From positions 1 to 64,000 of the forward strand of contig JBDNFW010000017.1 of the NCBI GenBank assembly GCA_041689615.1: DNA of 64,000 bases, in the 5' to 3' direction. Made by a program: the position numbers and the translations under genes. This DNA comes from UBA7359 sp041689615 (lineage in GTDB: Bacteria > Pseudomonadota > Gammaproteobacteria > Eutrophobiales > Eutrophobiaceae). The notes under the pieces were generated by a model. It did no database searches, was not told where the DNA came from, and worked only from the letters and a program-made list of their open reading frames with translations. Of the stretch, positions 41,122 through 49,389 are shown in pieces; within the stretch, counting starts at the first letter, position 1, and every line of letters begins with the position of its first letter.

Positions 41122-41997
41122 TCAGGCGCGTTTTTTCGGGAGATACTGGGTGGGATTAATAGGTTTACCATTCTGACGTATTTCAAAATGAAGCATAGTA
41201 CGACCGGTATGATCCTGCCCCATTTCAGAGATAGCCTCTCCTGCATTCACTCTGTCACCTTCCTTGACCAAAAGTTTGCTGTTATACGCATATGCACTCA
41301 AGTACGTTTCATTGTGTTTAATGATAATAAGCTTTCCATAGCCTACAAGTCCACCTCCACTATAAACAACTTCACCGGCTGCGGCTGCTTTTACTTGCTG
41401 ACCCGCACTACCCAATATATCGAGACCTTTTTTTGATGTTGGCGAATTTGATTTAACAATTTTGCCATTGCTTGGCCAAGTCCATTTAATTGGACCTTTT
41501 GGCAGTGCTGGTTTTGGCTCTGGCTTCTTAGCGGCAACACTTGGTTTTTTCTGAACTGGTATTGGTTTCTTTTTTGGTAAAACTTGTTTCGGCATTATTT
41601 TTTTAGTCGTTGTCGTTGCAGCAGGACTATTTACTGGATTTTTTAATGGCTCGCCTTGCTTTTTAAGTTCCGGCTTTAAACGAATCAATTGACTAGGGTA
41701 AATAGTGTATGGTGCTTTAACTTTATTCCAGCTTGCGACTGCCTTGTAATCAAAATTATAACGCCATGCGATTGAATAAAGCGTGTCACCTTGAGTAACA
41801 ATATGATAATCCACTTTATTTTGAATAGTGGGTTTCTTTGCTGTCTTAGCTTGCGATTTATTATTTCGTTGTGTCGTTGTTGCAGGATATTCTTTAACTT
41901 CATTACGATTTGTAACAGGAGCCACGCCAGCACCCGAGCATGCCTGAAGCAATACAATAATTAACAAACAAATAACAATATTATATTGGTGACTCAT
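41122..41997 (-). CDS. nlpD: NlpD-like LysM/M23 murein hydrolase activator lipoprotein
   Basis: NlpD activates the amidase AmiC at the septum. The protein (about 291 residues) has a lipoprotein signal with lipobox LQAC, one LysM domain (YHIVTQGDTLYSIAWRYNFDYKAVASWN), a Lys/Pro-rich linker, and a C-terminal M23 LytM domain (KKGLDILGSAGQQVKAAAAGEVVYSG, LHFEIRQNGKPINP). The M23 zinc ligands are degenerate (no HxxxD at the first position: KKGLDIL), as in NlpD, which acts as activator rather than enzyme. An alternative GTG start lies 8 codons upstream. It is directly upstream of rpoS. Confidence 0.92.
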   Translation of the reverse strand: MSHQYNIVICLLIIVLLQACSGAGVAPVTNRNEVKEYPATTTQRNNKSQAKTAKKPTIQNKVDYHIVTQGDTLYSIAWRYNFDYKAVASWNKVKAPYTIYPSQLIRLKPELKKQGEPLKNPVNSPAATTTTKKIMPKQVLPKKKPIPVQKKPSVAAKKPEPKPALPKGPIKWTWPSNGKIVKSNSPTSKKGLDILGSAGQQVKAAAAGEVVYSGGGLVGYGKLIIIKHNETYLSAYAYNSKLLVKEGDRVNAGEAISEMGQDHTGRTMLHFEIRQNGKPINPTQYLPKKRA

Positions 41998-42023
41998 CCT
42001 ATCACTTTTAAACCCTGTCACTT

Positions 42024-42692
42024 TTAATTCGATTCAATACCACCAAGCATCGGAACAAAGCTGACTGAATCAATAATTTCTTCATCAAAACCGTCTTCCC
42101 TGCGCGTAATCAATAATAATTTCTGATCTCCCGACTTACCTACCGGAATAACTAAACGTCCATCAATAGCCAATTGTTCCTTTAATGCATCCGGCACACC
42201 AATCGGTGCGGCAGCAACAATAATACCATCAAACGGCGCGTTCGCAGCCCAACCAATATTACCATCGGCATGTTTACTGCGAATATTAGTTAAGCCTAAT
42301 TTTTGAAACCGCTCGCGTGCACGTACAAGTAAACCATTTATTCTTTCAACTGTATAAACACGCTTGGCAAATTGCGCCATAATGACAGTTTGATAACCAC
42401 AACCCGTGCCAACTTCCAAAACATTTTCAAGTTCCTTGTCTTCAATCAATGCTTCTGTCATTTTCGCAACAATATAAGGTTGAGAAATAGTCTGACTGAA
42501 ACCTATTGGCAATGCCGTGTTCTCGTAAGCTCGTGTCGCCAAAGCTTCATCAACAAAAAGATGACGTGGAGTTTTACGAATAGCATCAAGCACGACTTCA
42601 GATTTGATACCCATATCCACCAGTGTATTGGCAAGGCGATCACGTGTTCGTTGAGACGTCATGCCGATGCCGCTGTGATCAGCCGACATCAT
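42024..42692 (-). CDS. pcm: Protein-L-isoaspartate O-methyltransferase
   Basis: Pcm repairs isoaspartyl residues using SAM. The protein (about 222 residues) has TPRHLFVDEALATRAYENTALPIGFSQTISQPYIVAKM, the SAM-binding VLEVGTGCGYQT, and FDGIIVAAAP. The start is placed at the ATG that overlaps the surE stop (ATGATG), which has GAGG at good spacing; a start six codons upstream is possible. It belongs to the surE-pcm-nlpD-rpoS unit. Confidence 0.94.
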   Translation of the reverse strand: MMSADHSGIGMTSQRTRDRLANTLVDMGIKSEVVLDAIRKTPRHLFVDEALATRAYENTALPIGFSQTISQPYIVAKMTEALIEDKELENVLEVGTGCGYQTVIMAQFAKRVYTVERINGLLVRARERFQKLGLTNIRSKHADGNIGWAANAPFDGIIVAAAPIGVPDALKEQLAIDGRLVIPVGKSGDQKLLLITRREDGFDEEIIDSVSFVPMLGGIESN

Positions 42693-43435
42693 TCCATAAC
42701 CTCTATCCATTCAGATATCGTTTGTAAAAATTTGTGATGTGTTAAATCAACTTGCAAAGGCGTGATCGAAACTTTGTTTGATCGTATTGCATGAAAATCC
42801 GTTCCTTCACCTGCATCTTGTTCCTGACCTACAGGACCAACCCAGTAAACTTTGCGACCCTTGGGATCAAATGCTTCCTGCGCCGGTTCTGATTTATGTC
42901 GATTACCTAAACGAGTAACGGCAAAACCGTCTATCTGTTCGTATTTGATATCAGGAATATTGACATTCAATAACACATCATTAAATGGTTGTTGCATGAT
43001 TGATTGAATAATTTTCTTAGCGACAATAGCAGCAGAGGAATAATCATCTGGTCTTACACCCGCGAGCGAAAACGCAATCGCAGGACAACCGAGAAAGCGA
43101 CCTTCCATCGCCGCAGCAACAGTACCTGAATAAATCACATCATCACCCAGATTTCCGCCCGAATTAATTCCACTAATCACCATATCCGGTTCTTCGTCTA
43201 ATAAACCAGTAATAGCAAGATGAACACAATCGGTTGGCGTACCATTAACATAATGAAAACCGCGACTGTCCTGTTTGATATATAGCGGTGCATCAAGAGT
43301 CAATGAATTACTCGCGCCACTACGATCTCGATCAGGAGCAACAACAGTGACCTTACCTAACTCAGCCAGCACTTCAGCCAACGCAGCTAAACCAGGAGCT
43401 TGATAACCATCATCGTTACTTAATAAGAAATGCAT
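42689..43435 (-). CDS. surE: 5'/3'-nucleotidase SurE
   Basis: SurE is a metal-dependent survival nucleotidase. The 248-residue protein has LLSNDDGYQAPGL with the metal-binding Asp pair, VVAPDRDRSGASNSLT, NGTPTDCVHLAI and VISGINSGGNLGDDVIYSGTVAAAMEG. It is first in surE-pcm-nlpD-rpoS. Confidence 0.96.
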   Translation of the reverse strand: MHFLLSNDDGYQAPGLAALAEVLAELGKVTVVAPDRDRSGASNSLTLDAPLYIKQDSRGFHYVNGTPTDCVHLAITGLLDEEPDMVISGINSGGNLGDDVIYSGTVAAAMEGRFLGCPAIAFSLAGVRPDDYSSAAIVAKKIIQSIMQQPFNDVLLNVNIPDIKYEQIDGFAVTRLGNRHKSEPAQEAFDPKGRKVYWVGPVGQEQDAGEGTDFHAIRSNKVSITPLQVDLTHHKFLQTISEWIEVME

Positions 43436-43453
43436 TTAGGAATATTAAAAATA

Positions 43454-44356
43454 TCAGGCAAGCAAGAATTCTAATAACGCTTTCTGCGAATGCAAACGAT
43501 TACCCGCTTCTTCCCAAACAACACTCTGCTGCCCTTCTAAAACATCCTCGGAAACTTCTTCACCACGATGCGCAGGCAAACAATGCATAAACAAGGCATC
43601 ACCGTTAGCGCATTCCATCAAATCAGTATTAACCTGATACTTTGCAAACTTTTTCATACGTTCGTTTTGTTCTTCTTCCTGCCCCATGCTCGCCCAAACA
43701 TCAGTCACAACCAAATCGGTATTCTTGGCTGCCTTCATTGGATCACGTTCAATAACAACATGCTCTTTTGTTTCATCGAGTATTTTTGCATCAGGTTCAA
43801 ATCCTTCAGGACAAGCAACGATTAATTGAAAATCAAAAATCTTTGCCGCGTTCATATACGAGTGACACATATTGTTTCCATCACCCAGCCAAACTACTCT
43901 CTTACCCTGAATAGAACCGCGTTTTTCATAATAGGTTAATAAATCTGCTAACAACTGACACGGATGATAACTGTCTGATAAACCATTAATCACCGGCACA
44001 TCAGAATAAGCCGAAAATTCTTCGAGCCTTTCATGCTCAAACGTTCGCAACATAATGCAGTCAACCATTTTCGATAATACACGCGCTGTATCTTTCAACG
44101 GTTCACCGCGACCTATCTGCGTTCCTGTTGGTGCAAGATAAATTGCATGGCCGCCTAATTGTGCCATACCTGCTTCAAACGAAACGCGTGTTCGTGTTGA
44201 TGACTTTTCAAAAATCATTCCCAGCACACGATTCTCAAGCGTATTGTGATAGTTTTTTTCTTTGTGTTGTTTTTTTAATTCTTCCGCACGATTAATAATC
44301 GAAATCAATTCATCACGACTCAAACTATCTAGCGTTAAAAAATGTCTTGGTTTCAT
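43454..44356 (-). CDS. argF: Ornithine carbamoyltransferase
   Basis: ArgF forms citrulline from ornithine and carbamoyl phosphate. The 300-residue protein shows FEKSSTRTRVSFEAGM (carbamoyl phosphate site), SDSYHPCQLLADLLT, GDGNNMCHSYMNA, DVWASMGQEEE and MHCLPAHRGEEV. A GTG two codons upstream is an alternative start. It lies 10 bases after argD. Confidence 0.95.
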   Translation of the reverse strand: MKPRHFLTLDSLSRDELISIINRAEELKKQHKEKNYHNTLENRVLGMIFEKSSTRTRVSFEAGMAQLGGHAIYLAPTGTQIGRGEPLKDTARVLSKMVDCIMLRTFEHERLEEFSAYSDVPVINGLSDSYHPCQLLADLLTYYEKRGSIQGKRVVWLGDGNNMCHSYMNAAKIFDFQLIVACPEGFEPDAKILDETKEHVVIERDPMKAAKNTDLVVTDVWASMGQEEEQNERMKKFAKYQVNTDLMECANGDALFMHCLPAHRGEEVSEDVLEGQQSVVWEEAGNRLHSQKALLEFLLA

Positions 44357-44366
44357 AGGCACACCA

Positions 44367-45539
44367 TCAATTCAGATATTTTATGAGCAAGCCGCTCAAT
44401 CTAGACACAATTTCATCAGCTTCATCATCACTGATTATTAAAGGCGGCAATAATCGAATAACATTTCCTGACGTCACGTTAATCAATAAATTTTCTTTCA
44501 ATGCCAGGCCAACTAAATCGGCACAGTCCTTTTCAAGTTCGATACCTAACATCAAACCTTTGCCACGAATCTCTTTTATTCCCTTTATCGCGCTCAAATT
44601 TTGTTTTAAGCCCTCTAAGATTCGATTTCCCAACTCTTTTGCGCGTTGTTCTAACTTTTGTTCTTCTAACACTTCAATCACTGATAACGCTGCTCTTGCA
44701 GCGAGAGGATTACCACCGAAGGTTGAACCATGACTTCCTGGTTGAAATAAATCTGCGGCAACACCTCGTGCTAAACAAGCGCCAATCGGTACACCATTAC
44801 CTAATGCTTTTGCCAAGGTCAAAACATCCGGTTTAATGCCTTCGTGTTGAAACGCAAACCATTCTCCCGTTCGACACATGCCAGTTTGAATTTCGTCCAA
44901 CATCATCAAGCATTCATGTTCATCGCAAAATGTTCTAATCGCTTTTAAATAACCGTCATCAGGAATAACAACGCCGCCTTCACCTAAAATCGGTTCAACC
45001 ATCACCGCAACAATATTGGGTGTTGTTTCGGCTATTTCATTTAATGCATCAAGATTGTTATAAGGAATATGTTTGAATCCTTGAACCAAAGGTGCGAAAC
45101 CTTTTTTCACTTTTTCACTTCCGGTAGCGCTTAACGTTGCCATAGTTCGGCCATGAAAACTTTTTTCCATCACCACAATAACCGGCTCGCTAATGCCTTT
45201 ATTATTAGCATAAAGACGCGCGAGTTTAATGGCCGCTTCATTCGCTTCCGCACCGGAATTTCCGAAAAACACTTTCTCCATACCCGAATGTTCAACCAGC
45301 TTTGCCGCCAGCTTTTCCTGTAAAGGAATTTTATAAATATTTGATGTATGAATTAATTTTGATGCTTGGTCAGCTATTGCAGATTGCACAGCAGGATGAG
45401 CATGTCCTAAGCCACACACAGCAATGCCACTCAAAGCGTCCAGATAGCGTTGACCGTCGACATCTGTAAGCCATGCACCTGCTCCACTTTTAAATTCGAC
45501 CGACAAAGGCTGATAATTTGACATTAATGCACTACTCAT
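44367..45539 (-). CDS. argD: Acetylornithine aminotransferase
   Basis: This PLP-dependent class III aminotransferase of arginine (and possibly lysine) synthesis has 390 residues. It includes ALSGIAVCGLGHAHP, FFGNSGAEANEAAIKLAR, SFHGRTMATLSATG, LMMLDEIQTGMCRTG and TLAKALGNGVPIGA with the PLP Lys. GSHGSTFGGNPLA is present. It is followed immediately by argF, an arginine pair. Confidence 0.94.
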   Translation of the reverse strand: MSSALMSNYQPLSVEFKSGAGAWLTDVDGQRYLDALSGIAVCGLGHAHPAVQSAIADQASKLIHTSNIYKIPLQEKLAAKLVEHSGMEKVFFGNSGAEANEAAIKLARLYANNKGISEPVIVVMEKSFHGRTMATLSATGSEKVKKGFAPLVQGFKHIPYNNLDALNEIAETTPNIVAVMVEPILGEGGVVIPDDGYLKAIRTFCDEHECLMMLDEIQTGMCRTGEWFAFQHEGIKPDVLTLAKALGNGVPIGACLARGVAADLFQPGSHGSTFGGNPLAARAALSVIEVLEEQKLEQRAKELGNRILEGLKQNLSAIKGIKEIRGKGLMLGIELEKDCADLVGLALKENLLINVTSGNVIRLLPPLIISDDEADEIVSRLSGLLIKYLN

Positions 45540-45575
45540 CTCATTCGTACGCGTCTATTTACGCATCTCCAAAAA

Positions 45576-45750
45576 TCGTCGCTCCGGACTCCTCGGTCTC
45601 TGTTCCAGACTCGACTCTATCGATTACGTCCTGTAATCGTGTCCTCTCGCGACATTGCCTGCATGGACGCAGGTACATAGGTACATAGGATTCGCCTAAA
45701 GCGCCTACTGTTGGTGTCAGGAACATACAATCCTGAAATTACATCCTATA
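45576..45750. repeat. GGA-hairpin repeat cluster upstream of argD
   Basis: The interval between argD and the PuuD-like gene holds CGATTACGTCCTGTAATCG (45621-45639), CCTGCATGGACGCAGG (45658-45673), and the block starting GATTCGCCTAAAGCGCCTAC (45689-45718), which is shared with rbfA and 63.7 kb. The left part GTCGCTCCGGACTCCTCGG resembles the ends of the clusters near 21.2 and 30.0 kb. Confidence 0.8.
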
Positions 45751-45780
45751 AATAAACAAGCCCGGCAATAAGCCGGGCTT
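45751..45780 (-). terminator. Rho-independent terminator
   Basis: The 9-bp stem AAGCCCGGC / GCCGGGCTT lies 25 bases past the end of the PuuD-like gene, followed on the minus strand by TGTTTATTT. The A-rich far side could also serve the other direction. Confidence 0.8.
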
Positions 45781-45804
45781 ATAAAAAATATAGTTTACTA
45801 CTTT

Positions 45805-46392
45805 TTACAAAGGCAACCCACCATGCCCTTGTCCTACCATACACATGAGCATGGGTATAGAAAGAAAGGTATTGGTTCTTGATGCCATCAATGCAACAAA
45901 CTTGCCTTTAGCAATTTCGTCTGCAGTCGCTTCAACCATACCCAAAATCTTTTTCTGGTTTGGCCAAATTAATACCCAAACATTAAACAACATAATCGTA
46001 CCCATCCAGGCACCCAAGCCGATTATCAAGCCATCGCCTTGTAATAAGAACGCATTCTTAAGACCAATACCCATGGATTCCAGTGCAGATGCCCCGGTTA
46101 ACCAGGTTGCTAAGGCACCCCAACGGAACCACCACAAGGCACGAGGAGCAACATACTTATTAATCGCTGCAGGACCAGGGCCACCTTCATCAGCCAATGC
46201 TTCACCAACAGCAGGTACTTGCACAAAATTAAAATAATAAAGCAGACCAATCCAGATAACGCCAGCAAAGACGTGCAACCAGACGGTAAAAGACCATAGA
46301 TTAAATGTCGTATCGCCAACCAACAACATGATAATTAATGCGGTAGCAAAACCGAGTACAAGTGTACCGTGCACAGACTTAAGTGGATTCAT
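45805..46392 (-). CDS. PuuD/urate-oxidase-N-type membrane protein
   Basis: The 195-residue protein has about four to five hydrophobic helices (10-27, 33-53, 85-105, 120-142, 172-188). It carries TVWLHVFAGVIWIGLLYYFNFVQVP and APRALWWFRWGALATWLTG, the pattern of the membrane N-terminal domain of PuuD-type urate hydroxylases. The cytochrome c domain found in full-length PuuD is absent. Conserved His and Trp suggest haem binding in the membrane. Stand-alone copies are common in proteobacteria without purine catabolism, so urate oxidation should not be assumed. Confidence 0.75.
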   Translation of the reverse strand: MNPLKSVHGTLVLGFATALIIMLLVGDTTFNLWSFTVWLHVFAGVIWIGLLYYFNFVQVPAVGEALADEGGPGPAAINKYVAPRALWWFRWGALATWLTGASALESMGIGLKNAFLLQGDGLIIGLGAWMGTIMLFNVWVLIWPNQKKILGMVEATADEIAKGKFVALMASRTNTFLSIPMLMCMVGQGHGGLPL

Positions 46393-46579
46393 AATATTTT
46401 TCCCTACAATTGGTGGTAAAAAAGTTCTTAAAATATAAAGCTAATATTTGAGCGGGATTATACTGGTCTCTATGCCGGCTGACACCCCCAATCAGAAGAT
46501 ATTCTGTCGAAATATTGTACTTTGAACAAATATAATCAATAGCTTAGTGCTAAGATAGTGATCGGATAAGGCTTTTAGG

Positions 46580-46585
46580 TATAAT
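46580..46585 (+). promoter_or_regulatory. Candidate -10 element of grxD
   Basis: TATAAT followed by CCGCCG lies 50 bases before the grxD start. The -35 at a 17-bp spacing (AGTGAT) is poor, so activation or an alternative spacing is possible. Confidence 0.45.
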
Positions 46586-46634
46586 CCGCCGCAATTGACT
46601 ACTTATCCCAGACTTACATACCGAGGTACACCCA

Positions 46635-46949
46635 ATGGAAATAATGGAAGAAATTAAAAAAACCGTCGAAGAAAACCCGATTGTGCTGTTCATGAAAGGC
46701 TCACCCGACTTCCCACAATGCGGTTTCTCAATGCGTACTTCACAAGCACTTAAAGAATGCGAAGCTGAATTCACATTCGTCGACGTAATAGCAAATCCGG
46801 AAATGCGCGCCAACCTGCCACAATATTCAAACTGGCCAACCTTCCCACAAGTCTTTATCAAAGGCGAACTCGTCGGCGGTTGCGACATCGTCATGGACTT
46901 ATTTGAAAAAGGTGAATTAAAAAAAATGACGCAAGAAGCGGTAAAATAA
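46635..46949 (+). CDS. grxD: Monothiol glutaredoxin (Grx4 type)
   Basis: Grx4 carries and transfers [2Fe-2S] clusters. The 104-residue protein has PIVLFMKGSPDFPQCGFSMRTSQAL with the CGFS active site (Cys29), SNWPTFPQVFIKGELVGGCDIV with the cis-Pro, and the C-terminal GELKKM. It lies alone between a divergent membrane protein gene and the repeat-rich region. Confidence 0.95.
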   Translation: MEIMEEIKKTVEENPIVLFMKGSPDFPQCGFSMRTSQALKECEAEFTFVDVIANPEMRANLPQYSNWPTFPQVFIKGELVGGCDIVMDLFEKGELKKMTQEAVK

Positions 46950-46956
46950 TAATAAT

Positions 46957-46995
46957 TTAGGATGAGTTAGGTTTCTAGCTCATCCTAACTTCTTT
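46957..46995 (+). terminator. Terminator-like hairpin after grxD
   Basis: A 10-bp stem, TTAGGATGAG / CTCATCCTAA, with a 12-base loop is followed by CTTCTTTCCTCTT. The tail is pyrimidine-rich, so termination is likely but not ideal. Confidence 0.6.
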
Positions 46996-47032
46996 CCTCT
47001 TACAAACATTTATTTCGCCTTCATGGCGACCT

Positions 47033-47108
47033 ACTTTTCTTTAAAGAAAAGTAAGCAAAAGGTCGCTCCTTTGCATCCATGCAACCGCGACATTTGTGCA
47101 TCCTGCAC
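47033..47108. repeat. Palindromic repeat cluster before the truncated gene
   Basis: It contains the perfect 20-bp palindrome ACTTTTCTTTAAAGAAAAGT (47033-47052), TTGCATCCATGCAA (47071-47084) nested in GTCGC/GCGAC arms, and GTGCATCCTGCAC (47096-47108). It belongs to the same hairpin family as the clusters near 21 and 30 kb. Confidence 0.75.
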
Positions 47109-47124
47109 TTCAACCTTTCCCTAA

Positions 47125-47703
47125 TATCATGGCCTACGGCTACTACCTTCGGAAGTAAACAATATTTTTAGTAATACACTACAGCACGGATTATTTAGTA
47201 TACGAACTGCGACTATTTATGACATTTTTGCTCAAATTTGTTTACATGAATTCTTTAAGCAATGCCAAACAGGTACTATTGATCTTGACTCTTTAAAAAC
47301 TGAATTACCAGAAGGAACTTTAACTCTTAAAATATTTACAGAACAGATCAATGAACATGGAGTTCATGCACTGGTAGAAACTAAAAGAAATGCTAACCGT
47401 TTCTTAACAAGAAATTTATTAAAAGAAACTTTTAGAGTAACTCAGTCATATTGTAAGTTAACCGAACAAAGAAGGCTGATGGAAGATGAACCTTGGTATC
47501 AATTTACACGAATAATTGTTAATTCTTGTTCACATAACTTCCGTTATGAGTTTCGTAAGTATGATAAAAAATTTCTCCCTACATCATATAAAGACATAGA
47601 AATTAATGAAGAAATGGAAGGAGCGTTAATTAGCATGCCATTACAAATATTAATTGAATTAGTTGACGAGATAATATTCTTTGCCAAAGAACGTATAACG
47701 TAA
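47125..47703 (+). pseudogene. 5'-truncated gene of unknown family
   Basis: One frame is open for 193 codons, but the first ATG is at 47479, two thirds of the way in. The upstream portion nevertheless reads like protein: LFSIRTATIYDIFAQICLHEFF, LDSLKTELPEGTLTLKIFTEQ, VHALVETKRNANRFL. It continues without a break into WYQFTRIIVNSCSHNFRYEF and ILIELVDEIIFFAKERIT. No GTG or TTG start is present in the first part. The open frame begins next to the palindromic repeat cluster, so the 5' end and promoter were probably removed by rearrangement. I do not recognise the family. Confidence 0.6.
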
Positions 47704-47727
47704 TTCTAACTTTCCCCTTATGGCTTG

Positions 47728-47882
47728 CCGAGGCGTTGTGTTATTTCATCGGTAGAGCAACATGGATGTTGCGAGAGCACATTAGGAAAGGACGACCGCC
47801 ATGGATGGCGGAAGTGTCGATTATGCAGGAGCAATAATCGACCGGAGTATGCGCGTGCCGTTGAAATAACACAACGACTCGG
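47728..47882 (+). other. Cloverleaf-like element with three GGA hairpins
   Basis: A 21-bp outer stem with one G-A mismatch (CCGAG-G-CGTTGTGTTATTTCA pairing to 47862-47882) encloses three hairpins: GCAACATGGATGTTGC (47757-47772), CCGCCATGGATGGCGG (47796-47811) and an imperfect one with an AGGA apex at 47818-47840. A further AGGAAAGGAC lies between the first two. On the plus strand every apex presents GGA. This could be a structured RNA or a palindromic mobile repeat. No promoter is evident. Confidence 0.6.
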
Positions 47883-47956
47883 GTTCCCGTTAGGGCAAGA
47901 CATTTGGGGTGGCCTTTATCTTCGTTAGTTCTTTTTGGCCACGCAAAAAAAGTTTT

Positions 47957-48004
47957 GTACATGGATGTACTTATGCTGCGATCGCATGGATGCGAAAGAG
48001 CAGC
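47957..48004 (+). repeat. Two further GGA hairpins
   Basis: GTACATGGATGTAC (47957-47970) and TCGCATGGATGCGA (47982-47995), the latter inside GCTG/CAGC arms, continue the array towards the DUF2238 gene. The first nearly matches the published CsrA high-affinity consensus RUACARGGAUGU. Confidence 0.7.
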
Positions 48005-48056
48005 GAACTCGTCACCAGACGAAAACCAAAGCTAAAAAGAATTATTAAATAAAAAA

Positions 48057-48779
48057 CTACTTTTTATCCTGTTCATCTAACAATCTCGCAATCTCATCTT
48101 CCCCCAATGGCTTTTTCTTTTTAATACGCAAACTTGTCTTCCATTCTTTAAAAAAGTTTTTATCAATTCGCATATTAATACCCGCTGTGACCATCATTGC
48201 AGAAAGTGCACCGAGAGCAGCAAGCGCCATGTCTTTATGTGCATCCCAGATATCACCTTGCGTGCCTAAAAAGGCCATACCCAGATCACCACCAAATACT
48301 TCAGCTGCTGCCCATTCAAGTAACTCAAATGACATTGATGCAGCAACGGAAAATAAAAACGGAAAGAAATATCCCCAAAAACCTTTGCCATTGGCAATGC
48401 GACAATAAACTTCTCGAAAAGGATACGTTAGAAACAGGCCATATAAAAAATGAACGACGCGATCAAAATTATTTCGTTCCCATCCCACTGCTTCGTTGAA
48501 ACTGAAGCCAAAATATTTAATCAAAAAAGAATCATACGGTACCTCAGCATAAGTGTAATGCGCGCCTATTTCATGCAAGCACATAAACACAAAAATTAAA
48601 CTGTAGGATATTCTGGAGAAGGGAAATTTTTTATAGGTTGTCCCGAGGATAACAGCAACAACCAATACTATAACATTTTCCAACGCCCAGTCAGCGCGGT
48701 CATGGGGTGCGATTGCGAGTATTAAAAATACAATGAAAAATAGAGTGGATAAAACAAAAAAATATCTTCTGTGCGTCAT
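48057..48779 (-). CDS. DUF2238 (YjdF-type) membrane protein
   Basis: The 240-residue protein has about six membrane segments. It shows the family core FVFMCLHEIGAHYTYAEVPYDSF, WERNNFDRVVHFLYGLFLTYPFRE, SFELLEWAAAEVFGGDLG and FLGTQGDIWDAHKDMALA. Conserved His, Glu and Asp residues in membrane segments suggest a metal or proton function, but none is known. It is convergent with the hairpin array. Confidence 0.85.
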   Translation of the reverse strand: MTHRRYFFVLSTLFFIVFLILAIAPHDRADWALENVIVLVVAVILGTTYKKFPFSRISYSLIFVFMCLHEIGAHYTYAEVPYDSFLIKYFGFSFNEAVGWERNNFDRVVHFLYGLFLTYPFREVYCRIANGKGFWGYFFPFLFSVAASMSFELLEWAAAEVFGGDLGMAFLGTQGDIWDAHKDMALAALGALSAMMVTAGINMRIDKNFFKEWKTSLRIKKKKPLGEDEIARLLDEQDKK

Positions 48780-48816
48780 GAAAAAGAACCGTTTGACTTA
48801 AGAAAAATCATTATAT

Positions 48817-49098
48817 TTAAAACCAATAATCTGGTTTTCTATGCTGATGTGCTATAGCGATAATAAAAATATAATTTTCTTCAATTGAATAAAGAATTTT
48901 ATATGGAAATTTATGGAGAATACATTTCCTGACTTCTCCTTTTTCAATTGACCAAGCTTTAGGATATTCAGTTATCCGAATAACTGATTTTTTGACTTCG
49001 TTGCGAAATTCTTTTCCTAAGCCCTTGTATTCAATTTCATAAAAGTGTGTTGCGTCATCTAGTTCTTGTTTTGCTAACTTTGAAAATTGTATTTCCAT
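48817..49098 (-). CDS. RelE/ParE-superfamily toxin
   Basis: The 93-residue protein has the ParE/RelE fold pattern: FSKLAKQELDDATHFYEIEYKGLGKEFRNEVKKSVIRI, then beta strands VRKCILHKFPYKILYSIEENYIFIIAIAHQHRKPDYW. It begins one base after the antitoxin stop. By similarity to ParE, gyrase inhibition is likely, but RelE-like mRNA cleavage cannot be excluded. Confidence 0.88.
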   Translation of the reverse strand: MEIQFSKLAKQELDDATHFYEIEYKGLGKEFRNEVKKSVIRITEYPKAWSIEKGEVRKCILHKFPYKILYSIEENYIFIIAIAHQHRKPDYWF

Positions 49099-49305
49099 TT
49101 AATCTTCCTTAAATATTTCCTCCATTGGAATCCCTTCGAGCTTTCCTGCTCGATGAGCAATAAGTCGTTTTTCTGCTTCTTCTGCCCAAATTTCATCTAA
49201 TGAAGTATCGGGTTCATCAAGACTTTTTATTAGCCCTTCAACAAGCATGAACCTTTCATCAGGTTTAAGCTTAAGTGCTTCTTCAAGTATTTCTTTGCTG
49301 CTCAT
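49099..49305 (-). CDS. Addiction-module antitoxin
   Basis: The 68-residue acidic protein (KEILEEALKLKPDERFMLVEGLIKSLDEPD, IWAEEAEKRLIAHRAGKLEGIPMEEIF) matches the short unstable antitoxin family paired with ParE-like toxins. It directly precedes the toxin gene, and antitoxin-first order is usual. The pair probably forms an autoregulated type II module in the accessory stretch. Confidence 0.88.
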   Translation of the reverse strand: MSSKEILEEALKLKPDERFMLVEGLIKSLDEPDTSLDEIWAEEAEKRLIAHRAGKLEGIPMEEIFKED

Positions 49306-49389
49306 TGAGAATCATCTCCTAATTTCCAAATATATAACTTCTATTGAGATTAGCACATCACACGTATAGTGGTGAGGTTCATGATGAAA

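Noticed and set aside
47718..47962. Overlapping open frames of 60-73 codons on both strands in the hairpin array
   Set aside because: Their translations simply reflect palindromic DNA, with mirror-image frames on the two strands and no ribosome-binding site; the structure explains them better than coding.
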